DNA of 64,000 bases, from assembly GCF_001692325.1 (NCBI RefSeq), contig NZ_LXKN01000001.1:186001-250000 (forward strand). The letters run 5' to 3'. Shown here piece after piece: positions 36,438 through 45,199 of this stretch. The DNA comes from Rhizobium sp. AC27/96 (GTDB lineage: Bacteria > Pseudomonadota > Alphaproteobacteria > Rhizobiales > Rhizobiaceae). Below the pieces are notes generated by a model that searched no databases, was not told the origin of the DNA, and saw only the letters and a list, made by a program, of their open reading frames with translations. Position numbers and translations under genes: made by a program. Numbering within the stretch: the stretch's first letter is position 1; each line of letters opens with the position of its first letter.

Positions 36438-38426
36438 ATGTTTTCGAAGATACTGATCGCCAATCGCGGAGAAATTGCCTGCCGGATCATCCGGACGGCA
36501 AGGCGGCTGGGTGTCCGCACGGTCGCCGTCTATTCGGATGCCGATATCGATGCGATGCATGTGGCGCTCGCCGACGAGGCCATCCATATCGGCGCGGCGG
36601 CGGCCAGCGAAAGCTATCTTTCAAAAGATAAGATCATCGCGGCGGCTCAGAGGGCCGGCGCGCAAGCTATCCACCCTGGCTATGGCTTCCTGTCGGAAAA
36701 TGCCGGTTTTGCCGAGGCGGTCGAGAAGGCCGGGCTGGTCTTCATCGGCCCGTCGCCGGCTTCGATCCGGGCCATGGGCTTGAAGGATGCGGCCAAGGCG
36801 CTGATGGAGCGTGCCGGCGTGCCGGTCGTTCCCGGCTATCATGGTGAGGGACAAGAGCCGGGCTTTCTGGCCGAGCAGGCTGATGGCATCGGCTTTCCAG
36901 TCCTGATCAAGGCGCGGGCGGGCGGTGGCGGCAAGGGCATGCGCCGCGTCGACCGGCCTGGGGATTTTCCGGCGGCGCTGGAGGCGGCGCAGCGCGAAGC
37001 CAAATCGGCCTTCGGTGACGAGACTGTGCTGATCGAGAAATATCTGGTCCAACCCCGCCACATCGAAATCCAGGTTTTTGGCGATAGCCAGGGCAATGTC
37101 GTGCATCTCTTCGAGCGCGATTGTTCGCTGCAGCGCCGGCACCAGAAGGTGATCGAAGAAGCGCCGGCGCCTGGCATGACGCAGGAAATGCGCAGCGCGA
37201 TGGGCGAGGCGGCCGTGCGGGCTGCTCGCGCCATAGACTATTGCGGCGCAGGTACGGTCGAGTTCATCGCCGATGTCTCAGGCGGCCTGTCACCGGATCG
37301 TTTCTTCTTTATGGAAATGAACACCCGACTGCAGGTCGAGCATCCCGTCACCGAGGCGATCGCTGGCGTCGATCTGGTCGAATGGCAATTGCGTGTTGCC
37401 AGCGGCGAGCCATTGCCGAAGACGCAGCACGAACTCACCATAAACGGCTGGGCTTTCGAAGCCCGTATCTATGCCGAAGACCCGTCGCGCGGCTTCCTGC
37501 CGGCAACGGGCACGCTCTCGCACCTTCGCTTTCCCGAAGGCGATGTCCGTGTCGATGCCGGCGTGCGCGAGGGAGACAGCATTACCCCGCATTATGATCC
37601 GTTGATCGCCAAGCTGACGGTCCATGCCGCGGACCGTCCGGCTGCGCTTGCCAGACTGACGCAGGCGCTGCAGCAGACGCAGGTGGCCGGCACCACCACA
37701 AACCTCGATTTCCTCACCCGCCTCAGCCAGCAGCCGGATTTCGTCGCGGGCCGTCCGGATACGGGGCTGCTCGACCGGGAGGCGGAGGCTCTGACGTCTG
37801 TGCAACCGCCCGACGATGCAGCGCTGGCGATCGCCGCCATTGTCGAGGCCGGAGGCTTTGCTCGGTCCAACAGCGCCGACCCGGGATTCGCGTTGGGCGC
37901 CTGGCAGATCTGGGGTGAAATGAGCCGGCCCGTGACGCTGCATTTCGGCGGCGGCCAGGCAAATTGCCGTGTTACTGCAAAGGGCCGGGAGCTTTTCAGT
38001 GTTGCTTTCGAGGGTCGCACCATTCCCGTGCGTCTCCTGATGCAGGGCGATGGCACCCATCGCGTCGAGATCGATGGCCGGCAGTCGAGCGTCGATATTT
38101 TTGAGGCATCGCATGGTATGACGCTGTTCCTCGACGGGCGCACGCATCACTTCCATCGTCTCGATCCGCTGGATGGCGGAGAAGAGGCGGCTGCCGGCGG
38201 TGACCGGCTGATCGCCCCGATGCCGGGCCTCGTCAAGATTGTCCGCGTCCGTGCAGGCGACACGGTGGCCAAAGGGCAGGCGCTGATCGTCATGGAAGCG
38301 ATGAAGATGGAGCTGACGCTGACGGCAATGCGCGACGGCATCGTCGAGAGCCTGCATGTCGGCGAGGGCGATCAGACCAGCGAGAGCGCCGTGCTTCTGT
38401 CGCTCCGGCCGGAGGATGCGGCATGA
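36438..38426 (+). CDS. mccA: Methylcrotonyl-CoA carboxylase, biotin (alpha) subunit
   Basis: A 662-residue subunit with three parts. The biotin carboxylase domain runs over residues 1-445: FSKILIANRGEIACRIIRTA, the glycine loop ARAGGGGKGMRRV and the FFMEMNTRLQVEHPVTE block. A middle domain binds the beta subunit. The C-terminal biotinyl domain has VMEAMKMELTL, with the lysine near residue 620 receiving biotin. It makes carboxybiotin from bicarbonate and ATP. It overlaps hmgL by four bases (ATGA). Confidence 0.96.
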   Translation: MFSKILIANRGEIACRIIRTARRLGVRTVAVYSDADIDAMHVALADEAIHIGAAAASESYLSKDKIIAAAQRAGAQAIHPGYGFLSENAGFAEAVEKAGLVFIGPSPASIRAMGLKDAAKALMERAGVPVVPGYHGEGQEPGFLAEQADGIGFPVLIKARAGGGGKGMRRVDRPGDFPAALEAAQREAKSAFGDETVLIEKYLVQPRHIEIQVFGDSQGNVVHLFERDCSLQRRHQKVIEEAPAPGMTQEMRSAMGEAAVRAARAIDYCGAGTVEFIADVSGGLSPDRFFFMEMNTRLQVEHPVTEAIAGVDLVEWQLRVASGEPLPKTQHELTINGWAFEARIYAEDPSRGFLPATGTLSHLRFPEGDVRVDAGVREGDSITPHYDPLIAKLTVHAADRPAALARLTQALQQTQVAGTTTNLDFLTRLSQQPDFVAGRPDTGLLDREAEALTSVQPPDDAALAIAAIVEAGGFARSNSADPGFALGAWQIWGEMSRPVTLHFGGGQANCRVTAKGRELFSVAFEGRTIPVRLLMQGDGTHRVEIDGRQSSVDIFEASHGMTLFLDGRTHHFHRLDPLDGGEEAAAGGDRLIAPMPGLVKIVRVRAGDTVAKGQALIVMEAMKMELTLTAMRDGIVESLHVGEGDQTSESAVLLSLRPEDAA

Positions 38427-39292
38427 TGGAAGATCTGCCCAACCATGTCACGATCGTTGAAATGGCTCCGCGCGACGGCCTGCAGAACGAAAAGCAGCCG
38501 ATCGATACCGCGAGAAAGATCGAGCTGGTCGATCTGCTCTCCGATTGCGGCTTCGGCCGCATCGAAGTCACCAGCTTTGTCAGCCCGAAATGGGTGCCGC
38601 AGCTTGCTGACGCCGCTGCCGTCATGGCGGGCATCGCGCGCAGGCCAGGTATCCGCTATGCGGCGTTGACACCCAATATGCAGGGCTTCGAGGCGGCAAT
38701 TGCTGCGGGTGCCGATGAGATAGCGATCTTCGCGTCTGCGTCCGAAACATTTTCCATGTGCAATATCAATTGCTCGATAGCCGAGAGTATCGAGCGCTTC
38801 CGGCCGGTGGCCGCCGCGAGCCGTGATCGTGGCATTCCCTTGCGCGGCTATGTCAGTTGCGTCGTCGAATGCCCCTATGAAGGCGCCATCCCGCCGGAGA
38901 ATGTGGTCAGTGTTGCCTGGCAGCTTCGTGCCCTTGGTTGTTACGAAGTCAGCCTTGGCGACACGATCGGCAAGGGCACGCCGGAAGCTGTCGACCGGAT
39001 GCTTGCTGCTGTTCTGGGGGAGCTTCCGGCTACTGCGTTTGCCGGCCATTTTCATGACACGTCGGGGCGGGCGCTCGACAATATTGCCGTCGCGCTCGAG
39101 CGCGGTTTGCGGGTGTTCGACGCCTCAGCCGGCGGCCTTGGCGGCTGCCCTTTTGCGCCCGGAGCAAAGGGCAATGTCGATACCGTCGCGGTCCATGATT
39201 ATCTGACGACACGCGGCTACGAGACCGGCCTTGACGAGGAGAAACTCGCCCGCGCCGCCGCCTTTGCCCGCAGCCTCAGGAGTGCCTCATGA
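38423..39292 (+). CDS. hmgL: Hydroxymethylglutaryl-CoA lyase
   Basis: A 289-residue TIM-barrel lyase that splits HMG-CoA into acetoacetate and acetyl-CoA, the last leucine step. EMAPRDGLQNE (residues 13-23) holds the catalytic Arg and metal Asp. FASASETFSMCNINCS, GYVSCVVECPYEG, SLGDTIGKGTPE and HFHDTSGRALDN (metal His residues) are all present. The signature loop cysteine lies in GGLGGCPFAPGAKGNVDT. It overlaps mccA by four bases at its start and ech by four at its end, showing coupled translation. Confidence 0.95.
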   Translation: MMEDLPNHVTIVEMAPRDGLQNEKQPIDTARKIELVDLLSDCGFGRIEVTSFVSPKWVPQLADAAAVMAGIARRPGIRYAALTPNMQGFEAAIAAGADEIAIFASASETFSMCNINCSIAESIERFRPVAAASRDRGIPLRGYVSCVVECPYEGAIPPENVVSVAWQLRALGCYEVSLGDTIGKGTPEAVDRMLAAVLGELPATAFAGHFHDTSGRALDNIAVALERGLRVFDASAGGLGGCPFAPGAKGNVDTVAVHDYLTTRGYETGLDEEKLARAAAFARSLRSAS

Positions 39293-40077
39293 CATCGCAA
39301 ACGATCCATATCGCCACCGATGAACGCGGTGTCGCTCGCCTCACTCTGGCACGTCCGGAAAAGCACAATGCCCTCTCGGCCGATATGATCGACGAGTTGA
39401 CGGCTGCAGCCCGCGATCTTGGCGATGACAAGGCTGTCCGGGTCGTGGTCCTTGCCGGCGAGGGCGCCAGTTTCTGCGCCGGCGGCGATCTCGGCTGGAT
39501 GCGCGCCCAGTTCGACGCCACGCGCGACGGGCGCATGGCCGAGGCCCGCCGGCTCGCCATGCTGTTCAAGGCGCTGAACGAATTGCCCAAGCCGCTTGTC
39601 GCGCATGTCCATGGCAATGCCTTCGGCGGCGGCATTGGCATCTTGAGTGTCTGCGACATGGTGATATCAGCCACCACGGCACGCTTCGGCCTGACGGAGG
39701 TACGCCTCGGCATCATCCCCGCCACCATCAGCCCTTACGTCGTTGCCCGCATAGGCGAGGCCAATGCCCGGCCGCTCTTTCTTTCGGGCAAGATCATCGA
39801 TGCCTGGCAGGCGCATGCTGCAGGGCTGCTTTCAAGGGTCGTACCCGAAGAGGCGCTGGATGAGGCCGTGGAAGCGGAAGTCCGCCATTTTCTTGCTGCT
39901 TCCCCACAGGCCGCGGCACGTGCCAAGGCGCTCGCCCGCTCGGTCGGCCGGCCGATCACCGATGGCATGATCGATCACGTCGTCGAGCAATTGGCGGATG
40001 CCTGGGAAACCGAAGAGGCGAAAGAGGGGGTGACCGCCTTCTTCGAAAAACGGCGACCGAACTGGCAACAGGCTTAG
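39289..40077 (+). CDS. Enoyl-CoA hydratase, probable methylglutaconyl-CoA hydratase
   Basis: A 262-residue crotonase-fold enzyme. The oxyanion-hole motifs are ARPEKHNALSADMI and AGEGASFCAGGDLGWM. VHGNAFGGGIGILSVCDMVIS and TEVRLGIIPATISPYVV carry the two positions of the catalytic acid/base; the Glu of TEVRLGI is present. Its position after mccA and hmgL supports the reaction 3-methylglutaconyl-CoA to HMG-CoA. Its stop overlaps the convergent Tat protein gene by four bases. Confidence 0.93.
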   Translation: MTSQTIHIATDERGVARLTLARPEKHNALSADMIDELTAAARDLGDDKAVRVVVLAGEGASFCAGGDLGWMRAQFDATRDGRMAEARRLAMLFKALNELPKPLVAHVHGNAFGGGIGILSVCDMVISATTARFGLTEVRLGIIPATISPYVVARIGEANARPLFLSGKIIDAWQAHAAGLLSRVVPEEALDEAVEAEVRHFLAASPQAAARAKALARSVGRPITDGMIDHVVEQLADAWETEEAKEGVTAFFEKRRPNWQQA

Positions 40078-41444
40078 ACCAGCCTGTTGTTCTCGATGCT
40101 CAATTGCGGGAACTGCGTGTTTCCCTTGGCGAGTTCATCGGATGCCGGCTTGTCCCAGCGAAAGCCCATGATCGCGCCTTTTTCCATCTCCTGGAAGAGA
40201 TTGCCCGATATCACGGCCGAGCCGGCGCCATCGGCCACCGAGACGACGCAGCCGATGCCGGCATGGCGGACGATGTTACCTTTGGCGACCACATTGCGGA
40301 GATAAGGCCCCCAGCCGAGTTTCAGTCCCCAGAGCGGCGCGTTCTCGATGACATTATCGGCAATCAGCGTGTCGGCTTCGGCCGATATGCCGATGCCGAA
40401 CCCGCCGTCCTGAGCGTATGGGGCCGTGAGCGACAGGTTGCGGACGATGTTGCCCGTCACGGTGGCGAGCCGGCCGCCCTTGTCGAAATTGGCGACGGCA
40501 ATGCCATTGGCCGCGCCATCGATCAGATTATTGTTGATGGTGGCGCCCACGAATTCGAACTCGCAGAAGATCGCCGTCTCGCCGGAGCGCAGGCATTGAT
40601 TGCCCGAGATCTGCACGTTCGATGCCGAATTGGCGCGGATCGCGGTGAGGGCGCAATCGGCAATGCGGTTACCGGAAACCAGCACGCCGTCGGCGCGAAA
40701 AACATTGATGCCGTTGCCGTTCTGGCCAGTGCCGCCACCATTGGCGCCGATGCGGGCGATGCGGTTGTCGGTGACGCTGCTGCCATCCTCAGCCTTGTCC
40801 CAGCGATGGATGAGAATGCCGCCATTGCCGCAATCTTCAACGCTATTGCCTGTAACCGTGAGGCCGGTCGACTGTACGGAATAGATGCCGGCCTCGGCAG
40901 CGCCGGAGATGCGGCTGCGCTCGATCCGGCCGCCGCAGCGTTCCAGCTGCAGCGCATGCTTGCGGCTGCCGGCAATCAGGCAGTTGTCGATCAGCACTTC
41001 ATCGACGCCGGTAAATTGCAGAAGACCGCCGGCGTAATCCGCGAGCCAGCGATTGCCGCCATCCAGAACCAGGCCGGAAAGCTCGATGCGCTTGGCCTTG
41101 TCGGCATTCATCAGATGGCCGTTGCCGCCATAGACAAGGCGTGTTGCGCCGGGAACGCCGGTGATGCGCGTATTGTCGGGCAGCGTCAGGTTCGAGATCG
41201 TGAAATTGCCGGGCGGCAGAAGCAGAGGCACGTTGTTGCGCGCAGCGGTGTCGATCATCGCCTGCAGCTTGCCGCTCTTGAGGTCGCTCGTGCCCGGCGT
41301 TGCCTTGTAGGCGATGGCATCGATCGGGCCGCGCAGCTCGGCGCCATTCATCTTCGCAAGCGGGGCGGCAAAAATGCGGGGCGCAAACAGACCAGCCGCC
41401 GCCGAAGCGGCGACAGAGGCGATGAAGGCGCGGCGCTGGATCAT
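40074..41444 (-). CDS. Tat-exported right-handed beta-helix protein (TIGR03808-like)
   Basis: A 456-residue protein with a twin-arginine signal (MIQRRAFIASVAASAAAGLF, cleavage near APRIFA-A). The rest is a chain of short repeats of the type 'I.gN.i..c...gi' (TVTGNSVEDCGNGGILIH, VLVSGNRIADCALTAIRA, NVQISGNQCLRSGETAIF), a right-handed parallel beta-helix as in pectate lyases. It resembles TIGR03808, a rhizobial family of unknown function. No catalytic triad is clear. It is likely a periplasmic polysaccharide-binding or degrading protein. I use ATG 41444; the frame extends to 41462. Confidence 0.85.
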   Translation of the reverse strand: MIQRRAFIASVAASAAAGLFAPRIFAAPLAKMNGAELRGPIDAIAYKATPGTSDLKSGKLQAMIDTAARNNVPLLLPPGNFTISNLTLPDNTRITGVPGATRLVYGGNGHLMNADKAKRIELSGLVLDGGNRWLADYAGGLLQFTGVDEVLIDNCLIAGSRKHALQLERCGGRIERSRISGAAEAGIYSVQSTGLTVTGNSVEDCGNGGILIHRWDKAEDGSSVTDNRIARIGANGGGTGQNGNGINVFRADGVLVSGNRIADCALTAIRANSASNVQISGNQCLRSGETAIFCEFEFVGATINNNLIDGAANGIAVANFDKGGRLATVTGNIVRNLSLTAPYAQDGGFGIGISAEADTLIADNVIENAPLWGLKLGWGPYLRNVVAKGNIVRHAGIGCVVSVADGAGSAVISGNLFQEMEKGAIMGFRWDKPASDELAKGNTQFPQLSIENNRLV

Positions 41445-41662
41445 GGCGAACTCCCGAAACATCGGTGAACAGGCAGAAATCGTGCCAGGTAAATCTGTCC
41501 CGTTTTGGCACGCCTGCGGCCCGCAGCCGGGGCTTGGGCATGTTCTTGCCGCCCGCAGAGGCCATATCCTTCACATCTCCTTAACCAATACGGGACAGAC
41601 GGCGATGGGGATTCGATCGGTTCGGCCTATGGGCGACTCGCCACCCATGCTAGCTCTGCCGC

Positions 41663-42433
41663 ATGCGCATCGCAGCCTTTCAACGCATGGCACTTTTCGA
41701 CGCCGTCGATCAGGCGGCGGACGTGTTGGCGCGCGATCTTGCATGGGCGGAAACCCAAGGCATCGATCTCGCTCTTTTCCCCGAATGCTACCTTCAAGGT
41801 CACAGCTACGACGAGACCATCGCCAGACGGCGCGCTCTTTCCCTCGATGATCCCCATTTGAATGCTCTCGTTGGCCGCTTTGCCGTGGGGAAAACGACTG
41901 CGATCCTCGGTCTTTTCGAGCAAAGGGGCGAGGCGCTTTACAACAGCGCCATCGTTACCAGGGCAGGCCAGATAATCGGCGTCTATGCCAAGGCGCATCC
42001 TCTGGAAAGCGGTTGTTCGCCCGGAAAGGATTTCCCTGTCTGGGAAGAGGGCAGCTGGCGCTTCGGCATCAATATCTGCGCCGACCTCCGATACCCTTAC
42101 ACATCGCGTCGCCTGGTTCGAAACGGCGCCGGCCTCATCTGCAACCCAATCAACCTGATGCTGCGGCCCCACAAGGCCGAAAGGTGGCACAAGCCCGGCA
42201 TATCGAGCCTGCAAACCTGCGCCAAGCACACGAAATGCTGGGTCATGGCGTCCGATGTCGTCGGTAGTAGCGACGATGGCTGGGTCAGCTATGGCAGTAC
42301 CGCTATCGTCGATCCCAATGGCGTCGTCGTCGCCAAGGCCAAGCCACATAGCGAGGATGTCCTTGTTTTCGATCTGCCCGATCGACAGCCGGTACGCGAA
42401 TTCGATCAAAAAGCAGAGCTCATCGCTACCTAA
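41663..42433 (+). CDS. Carbon-nitrogen hydrolase (nitrilase superfamily)
   Basis: A 256-residue amidohydrolase of the nitrilase superfamily. The Glu-Lys-Cys triad is visible: FPECYLQG (Glu), YAKAHPL (Lys) and INICADLRYP (Cys). It probably hydrolyses an amide or N-carbamoyl compound. Downstream, the exonuclease gene starts 29 bp after its stop, though the two functions seem unrelated. The substrate is not determined by sequence. Confidence 0.9.
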   Translation: MRIAAFQRMALFDAVDQAADVLARDLAWAETQGIDLALFPECYLQGHSYDETIARRRALSLDDPHLNALVGRFAVGKTTAILGLFEQRGEALYNSAIVTRAGQIIGVYAKAHPLESGCSPGKDFPVWEEGSWRFGINICADLRYPYTSRRLVRNGAGLICNPINLMLRPHKAERWHKPGISSLQTCAKHTKCWVMASDVVGSSDDGWVSYGSTAIVDPNGVVVAKAKPHSEDVLVFDLPDRQPVREFDQKAELIAT

Positions 42434-42462
42434 TCGTGCAAATCGCGCTATCCTCTTGAATC

Positions 42463-43473
42463 ATGAGACCGGAGCAACTGCTTTATCCCGCGCCTGAAGG
42501 ATTGTTCTGTCCGATCGGCGGCTTCTATATCGACCCCGTGCAGCCGGTCGAGCGTGCGCTGATAACGCATGGCCATTCCGACCATGCCCGCTCGGGCCAT
42601 GCCCGTGTGCTCGCCACACGCCAGACCCTGGATATCATGCGCATTCGCTATGGCGCTGATTTTGCAGGATCGGAGCAGGCAGCCGACTTCGGCGAGGAGG
42701 TGACGATCAACGGGGTGAAAGTGTCCTTCCATCCGGCGGGCCATGTTCTCGGCTCGGCGCAGATCGCGGTGGAGAAGGACGGACTGCGGATCGTCGTGTC
42801 AGGCGATTACAAGCGCCGGCCCGATCCGACCTGTGCGGCCTATGTGCCTGTTCCCTGCGACGTCTTCATCACCGAGGCTACCTTCGGGTTGCCGGTGTTC
42901 CATCATCCCGATCCGATGGCCGAGACACGGAAGCTTCTGGCGTCCCTTCGCCAGTTCCCCGAGCGGACCCATATGATTGGCGCCTATGCACTCGGCAAGG
43001 CGCAGCGCGTCATCCGGCTGCTGCGCGATGCCGGCTATGACAAGCCGATCTATATTCACGGCGCGCTCGAGACCTTGTGCGACTACTATATCAGCCAGGG
43101 TATCGCGCTTGGCGAATTGCGGCCGGCAACGGTGGAAAGCCGCGATCAGTCGATCTTCCAGGGCGCCGTCGTCGTCGGCCCGCCGTCTGCTTTCCAGGAC
43201 CGCTGGGCGAGGCGGTTTCACGATCCGTTGCCGGCCTTCGCCTCCGGCTGGATGATGGTGCGCCAGCGCGCCAAACAGCTCGGCGTCGAGCTGCCGCTGG
43301 TCATATCGGACCATTGCGACTGGCCGGAGCTGACCGAGACGATTTCCGAGTTGAAGCCGGCCGAGGTCTGGGTCACCCACGGCCGCGAGGAAGCGCTGGT
43401 GCGCTGGTGCGAGCTGCAGGGCATCGCGGCCAAGCCCTTGCATCTCATCGGCTATGAAGACGAGGGCGATTGA
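42463..43473 (+). CDS. Ligase-associated DNA exonuclease (MBL/beta-CASP type)
   Basis: A 336-residue metallo-beta-lactamase-fold nuclease. ALITHGHSDHARSGH holds the HxHxDH zinc motif near residue 37. SFHPAGHVLGSAQI and VVSGDYKRRPDP follow, and LVISDHCDW completes the beta-CASP part. The family (TIGR04122 type) is coupled to ATP-dependent DNA ligases. Its stop overlaps the ligase start (TGATG). In other bacteria this pair is joined by an Lhr-like helicase and a phosphoesterase, absent here. Confidence 0.9.
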   Translation: MRPEQLLYPAPEGLFCPIGGFYIDPVQPVERALITHGHSDHARSGHARVLATRQTLDIMRIRYGADFAGSEQAADFGEEVTINGVKVSFHPAGHVLGSAQIAVEKDGLRIVVSGDYKRRPDPTCAAYVPVPCDVFITEATFGLPVFHHPDPMAETRKLLASLRQFPERTHMIGAYALGKAQRVIRLLRDAGYDKPIYIHGALETLCDYYISQGIALGELRPATVESRDQSIFQGAVVVGPPSAFQDRWARRFHDPLPAFASGWMMVRQRAKQLGVELPLVISDHCDWPELTETISELKPAEVWVTHGREEALVRWCELQGIAAKPLHLIGYEDEGD

Positions 43474-45110
43474 TGAAAGCCTTTGCCGATCTCCTCGACC
43501 GCCTGGTGCTGACGCCGAGCCGTAACGGTAAGCTGAAGCTGCTGACCGACTATTTCCGCGACACGCCCGATCCCGATCGTGGTTATGGCCTTGCCGCCAT
43601 CGCCGGCACGCTGGAGGTGCGCAACGTCAAGCCCGCCTTGCTGCGCGAGCTTGTGCTGGAGCGCATGGACGATGTGCTGTTCCGCTATTCCTATGACTAT
43701 GTCGGCGATCTCGCCGAGACCATCTCGCTGGTCTGGGACAAGGAAAGCGATATCGAGCGTTCTCCTGCCGAACAGCCGCGGCTCGGCGAGGTTATCGGCC
43801 GCATGAATGCGCTGGGGCGCACTGAAGTCCGCGGTTTCGTCCGCGATTTGCTCGACCAACTGGATACGTCGGGTCGCTTCGCCTTCCTCAAGCTCGCGAC
43901 CGGCGCCCTGCGCATCGGCGTATCGGCCCGGCTCGCCAAGCAGGCGCTGGCCGAGCTCAGCGGCAAGGATGTGACCGAAATCGAAACGCTGTGGCATGGC
44001 TTGCAGCCACCTTATGAAAGCCTGTTCCAATGGCTTGAGGGGCGGGGAGAGCGACCGGTGCTGGCGACGCCGGCGATCTTCCATTCCGTCATGCTCGCCA
44101 ATCCGGTCGAGCCTGGTGATCTCGATGGGCTGGAACCGCAAGACTTCGTGGCCGAATGGAAATGGGACGGCATCCGCGTCCAGCTTTCGCGCTCCGGTTC
44201 CACGAGCAAGCTCTATTCCCGCTCCGGCGACGATATCTCCGGCGCCTTTCCCGATATCGTCGATGCGATGAGCTTCGAAGGCGTCATGGATGGCGAGCTG
44301 CTGGTCGGTGGCACCGTGCGCTCCAACAGCGCGACGCGCAGCTTCTCGGATCTGCAGCAGCGCCTCAACCGCAAGACGGTCACAGCGAAGATGCTGGAGG
44401 AGTTTCCTGCCTTCATCCGAGCCTACGATCTTCTGTTCGACCGCGAGGAGGATGTGCGCGGCCGGGGCTTTCTCGACCGACGCCAGCGGCTGACTGAGAT
44501 CGTCGAGACAGCGCCCCACGACCGCTTCGATCTGTCGCCCCTTGTCGATTTCACGTCCTGGGATGAACTCGACCGGCTGCGCTCCTCGCCGCCCGATCCG
44601 GTGATCGAGGGCGTGATGATCAAGCGGCGTGACAGCGCCTATCTCGCCGGCCGGGCCAAGGGGCCATGGTTCAAATGGAAGCGCGACCCCTACAATGTCG
44701 ATGCGGTGCTGATGTATGCACAGCGTGGTCACGGCAAGCGCTCCAGCTATTATTCCGATTTCACCTTTGGCGTCTGGTCGGTGACGCCGGAAGGCGAACA
44801 GCTGGTGCCCGTCGGCAAGGCCTATTTCGGTTTCACCGATGCCGAGCTCGAAGTGCTCGACAAGTTCGTGCGTAACAACACGGTCGACCGCTTTGGTCCG
44901 GTGCGGGCGGTGCGCGCCGATCGCGATTTCGGCTTCGTCCTCGAAGTTGCCTTCGAGGGCATCAATCGCTCGACCCGCCATAAATCCGGTGTTGCGATGC
45001 GTTTTCCCCGTATCGCCCGGCTGCGGCCGGATAAGCCGCCCTATGAGGCGGATAGGCTGGAAACTTTGATCGCGCTGATTGACGCGAAGGCTCCCGCTGT
45101 TGATGAATAG
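43473..45110 (+). CDS. ATP-dependent DNA ligase (cisplatin damage response type)
   Basis: A 545-residue ATP-dependent ligase. The nucleotidyltransferase motif I is EWKWDGIRVQ near residue 227, its lysine receiving AMP; SRSGDDISGAFP (motif Ia), FEGVMDGELLV (motif III), IEGVMIKRRDSAYLAGRA (IV) and PWFKWKRDP (V) follow. The N-terminal alpha-helical domain and C-terminal OB fold are both present. Family TIGR04120-like. It works with the exonuclease in repair of double-strand or cross-link damage, by family knowledge. ATG 43473 preferred to TTG 43470. Confidence 0.93.
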   Translation: MKAFADLLDRLVLTPSRNGKLKLLTDYFRDTPDPDRGYGLAAIAGTLEVRNVKPALLRELVLERMDDVLFRYSYDYVGDLAETISLVWDKESDIERSPAEQPRLGEVIGRMNALGRTEVRGFVRDLLDQLDTSGRFAFLKLATGALRIGVSARLAKQALAELSGKDVTEIETLWHGLQPPYESLFQWLEGRGERPVLATPAIFHSVMLANPVEPGDLDGLEPQDFVAEWKWDGIRVQLSRSGSTSKLYSRSGDDISGAFPDIVDAMSFEGVMDGELLVGGTVRSNSATRSFSDLQQRLNRKTVTAKMLEEFPAFIRAYDLLFDREEDVRGRGFLDRRQRLTEIVETAPHDRFDLSPLVDFTSWDELDRLRSSPPDPVIEGVMIKRRDSAYLAGRAKGPWFKWKRDPYNVDAVLMYAQRGHGKRSSYYSDFTFGVWSVTPEGEQLVPVGKAYFGFTDAELEVLDKFVRNNTVDRFGPVRAVRADRDFGFVLEVAFEGINRSTRHKSGVAMRFPRIARLRPDKPPYEADRLETLIALIDAKAPAVDE

Positions 45111-45199
45111 GCGCGGGCGATTCCTCACTAGAATGTGAGTTGGCCTTGCCTTTCAATCCATGCAGATTTGAGCTGCGCCGGGATATTTGGACAAAGCCT

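Noticed and set aside
41663-43473. Functional link between nitrilase-family enzyme and the exonuclease
   Set aside because: Only 29 bp separate them, but the family roles are unrelated, so co-orientation is not enough evidence.
43452-45128. 558-codon open frame on - strand opposite the DNA ligase
   Set aside because: Shadow created by codon bias; the ligase motifs are on the + strand.
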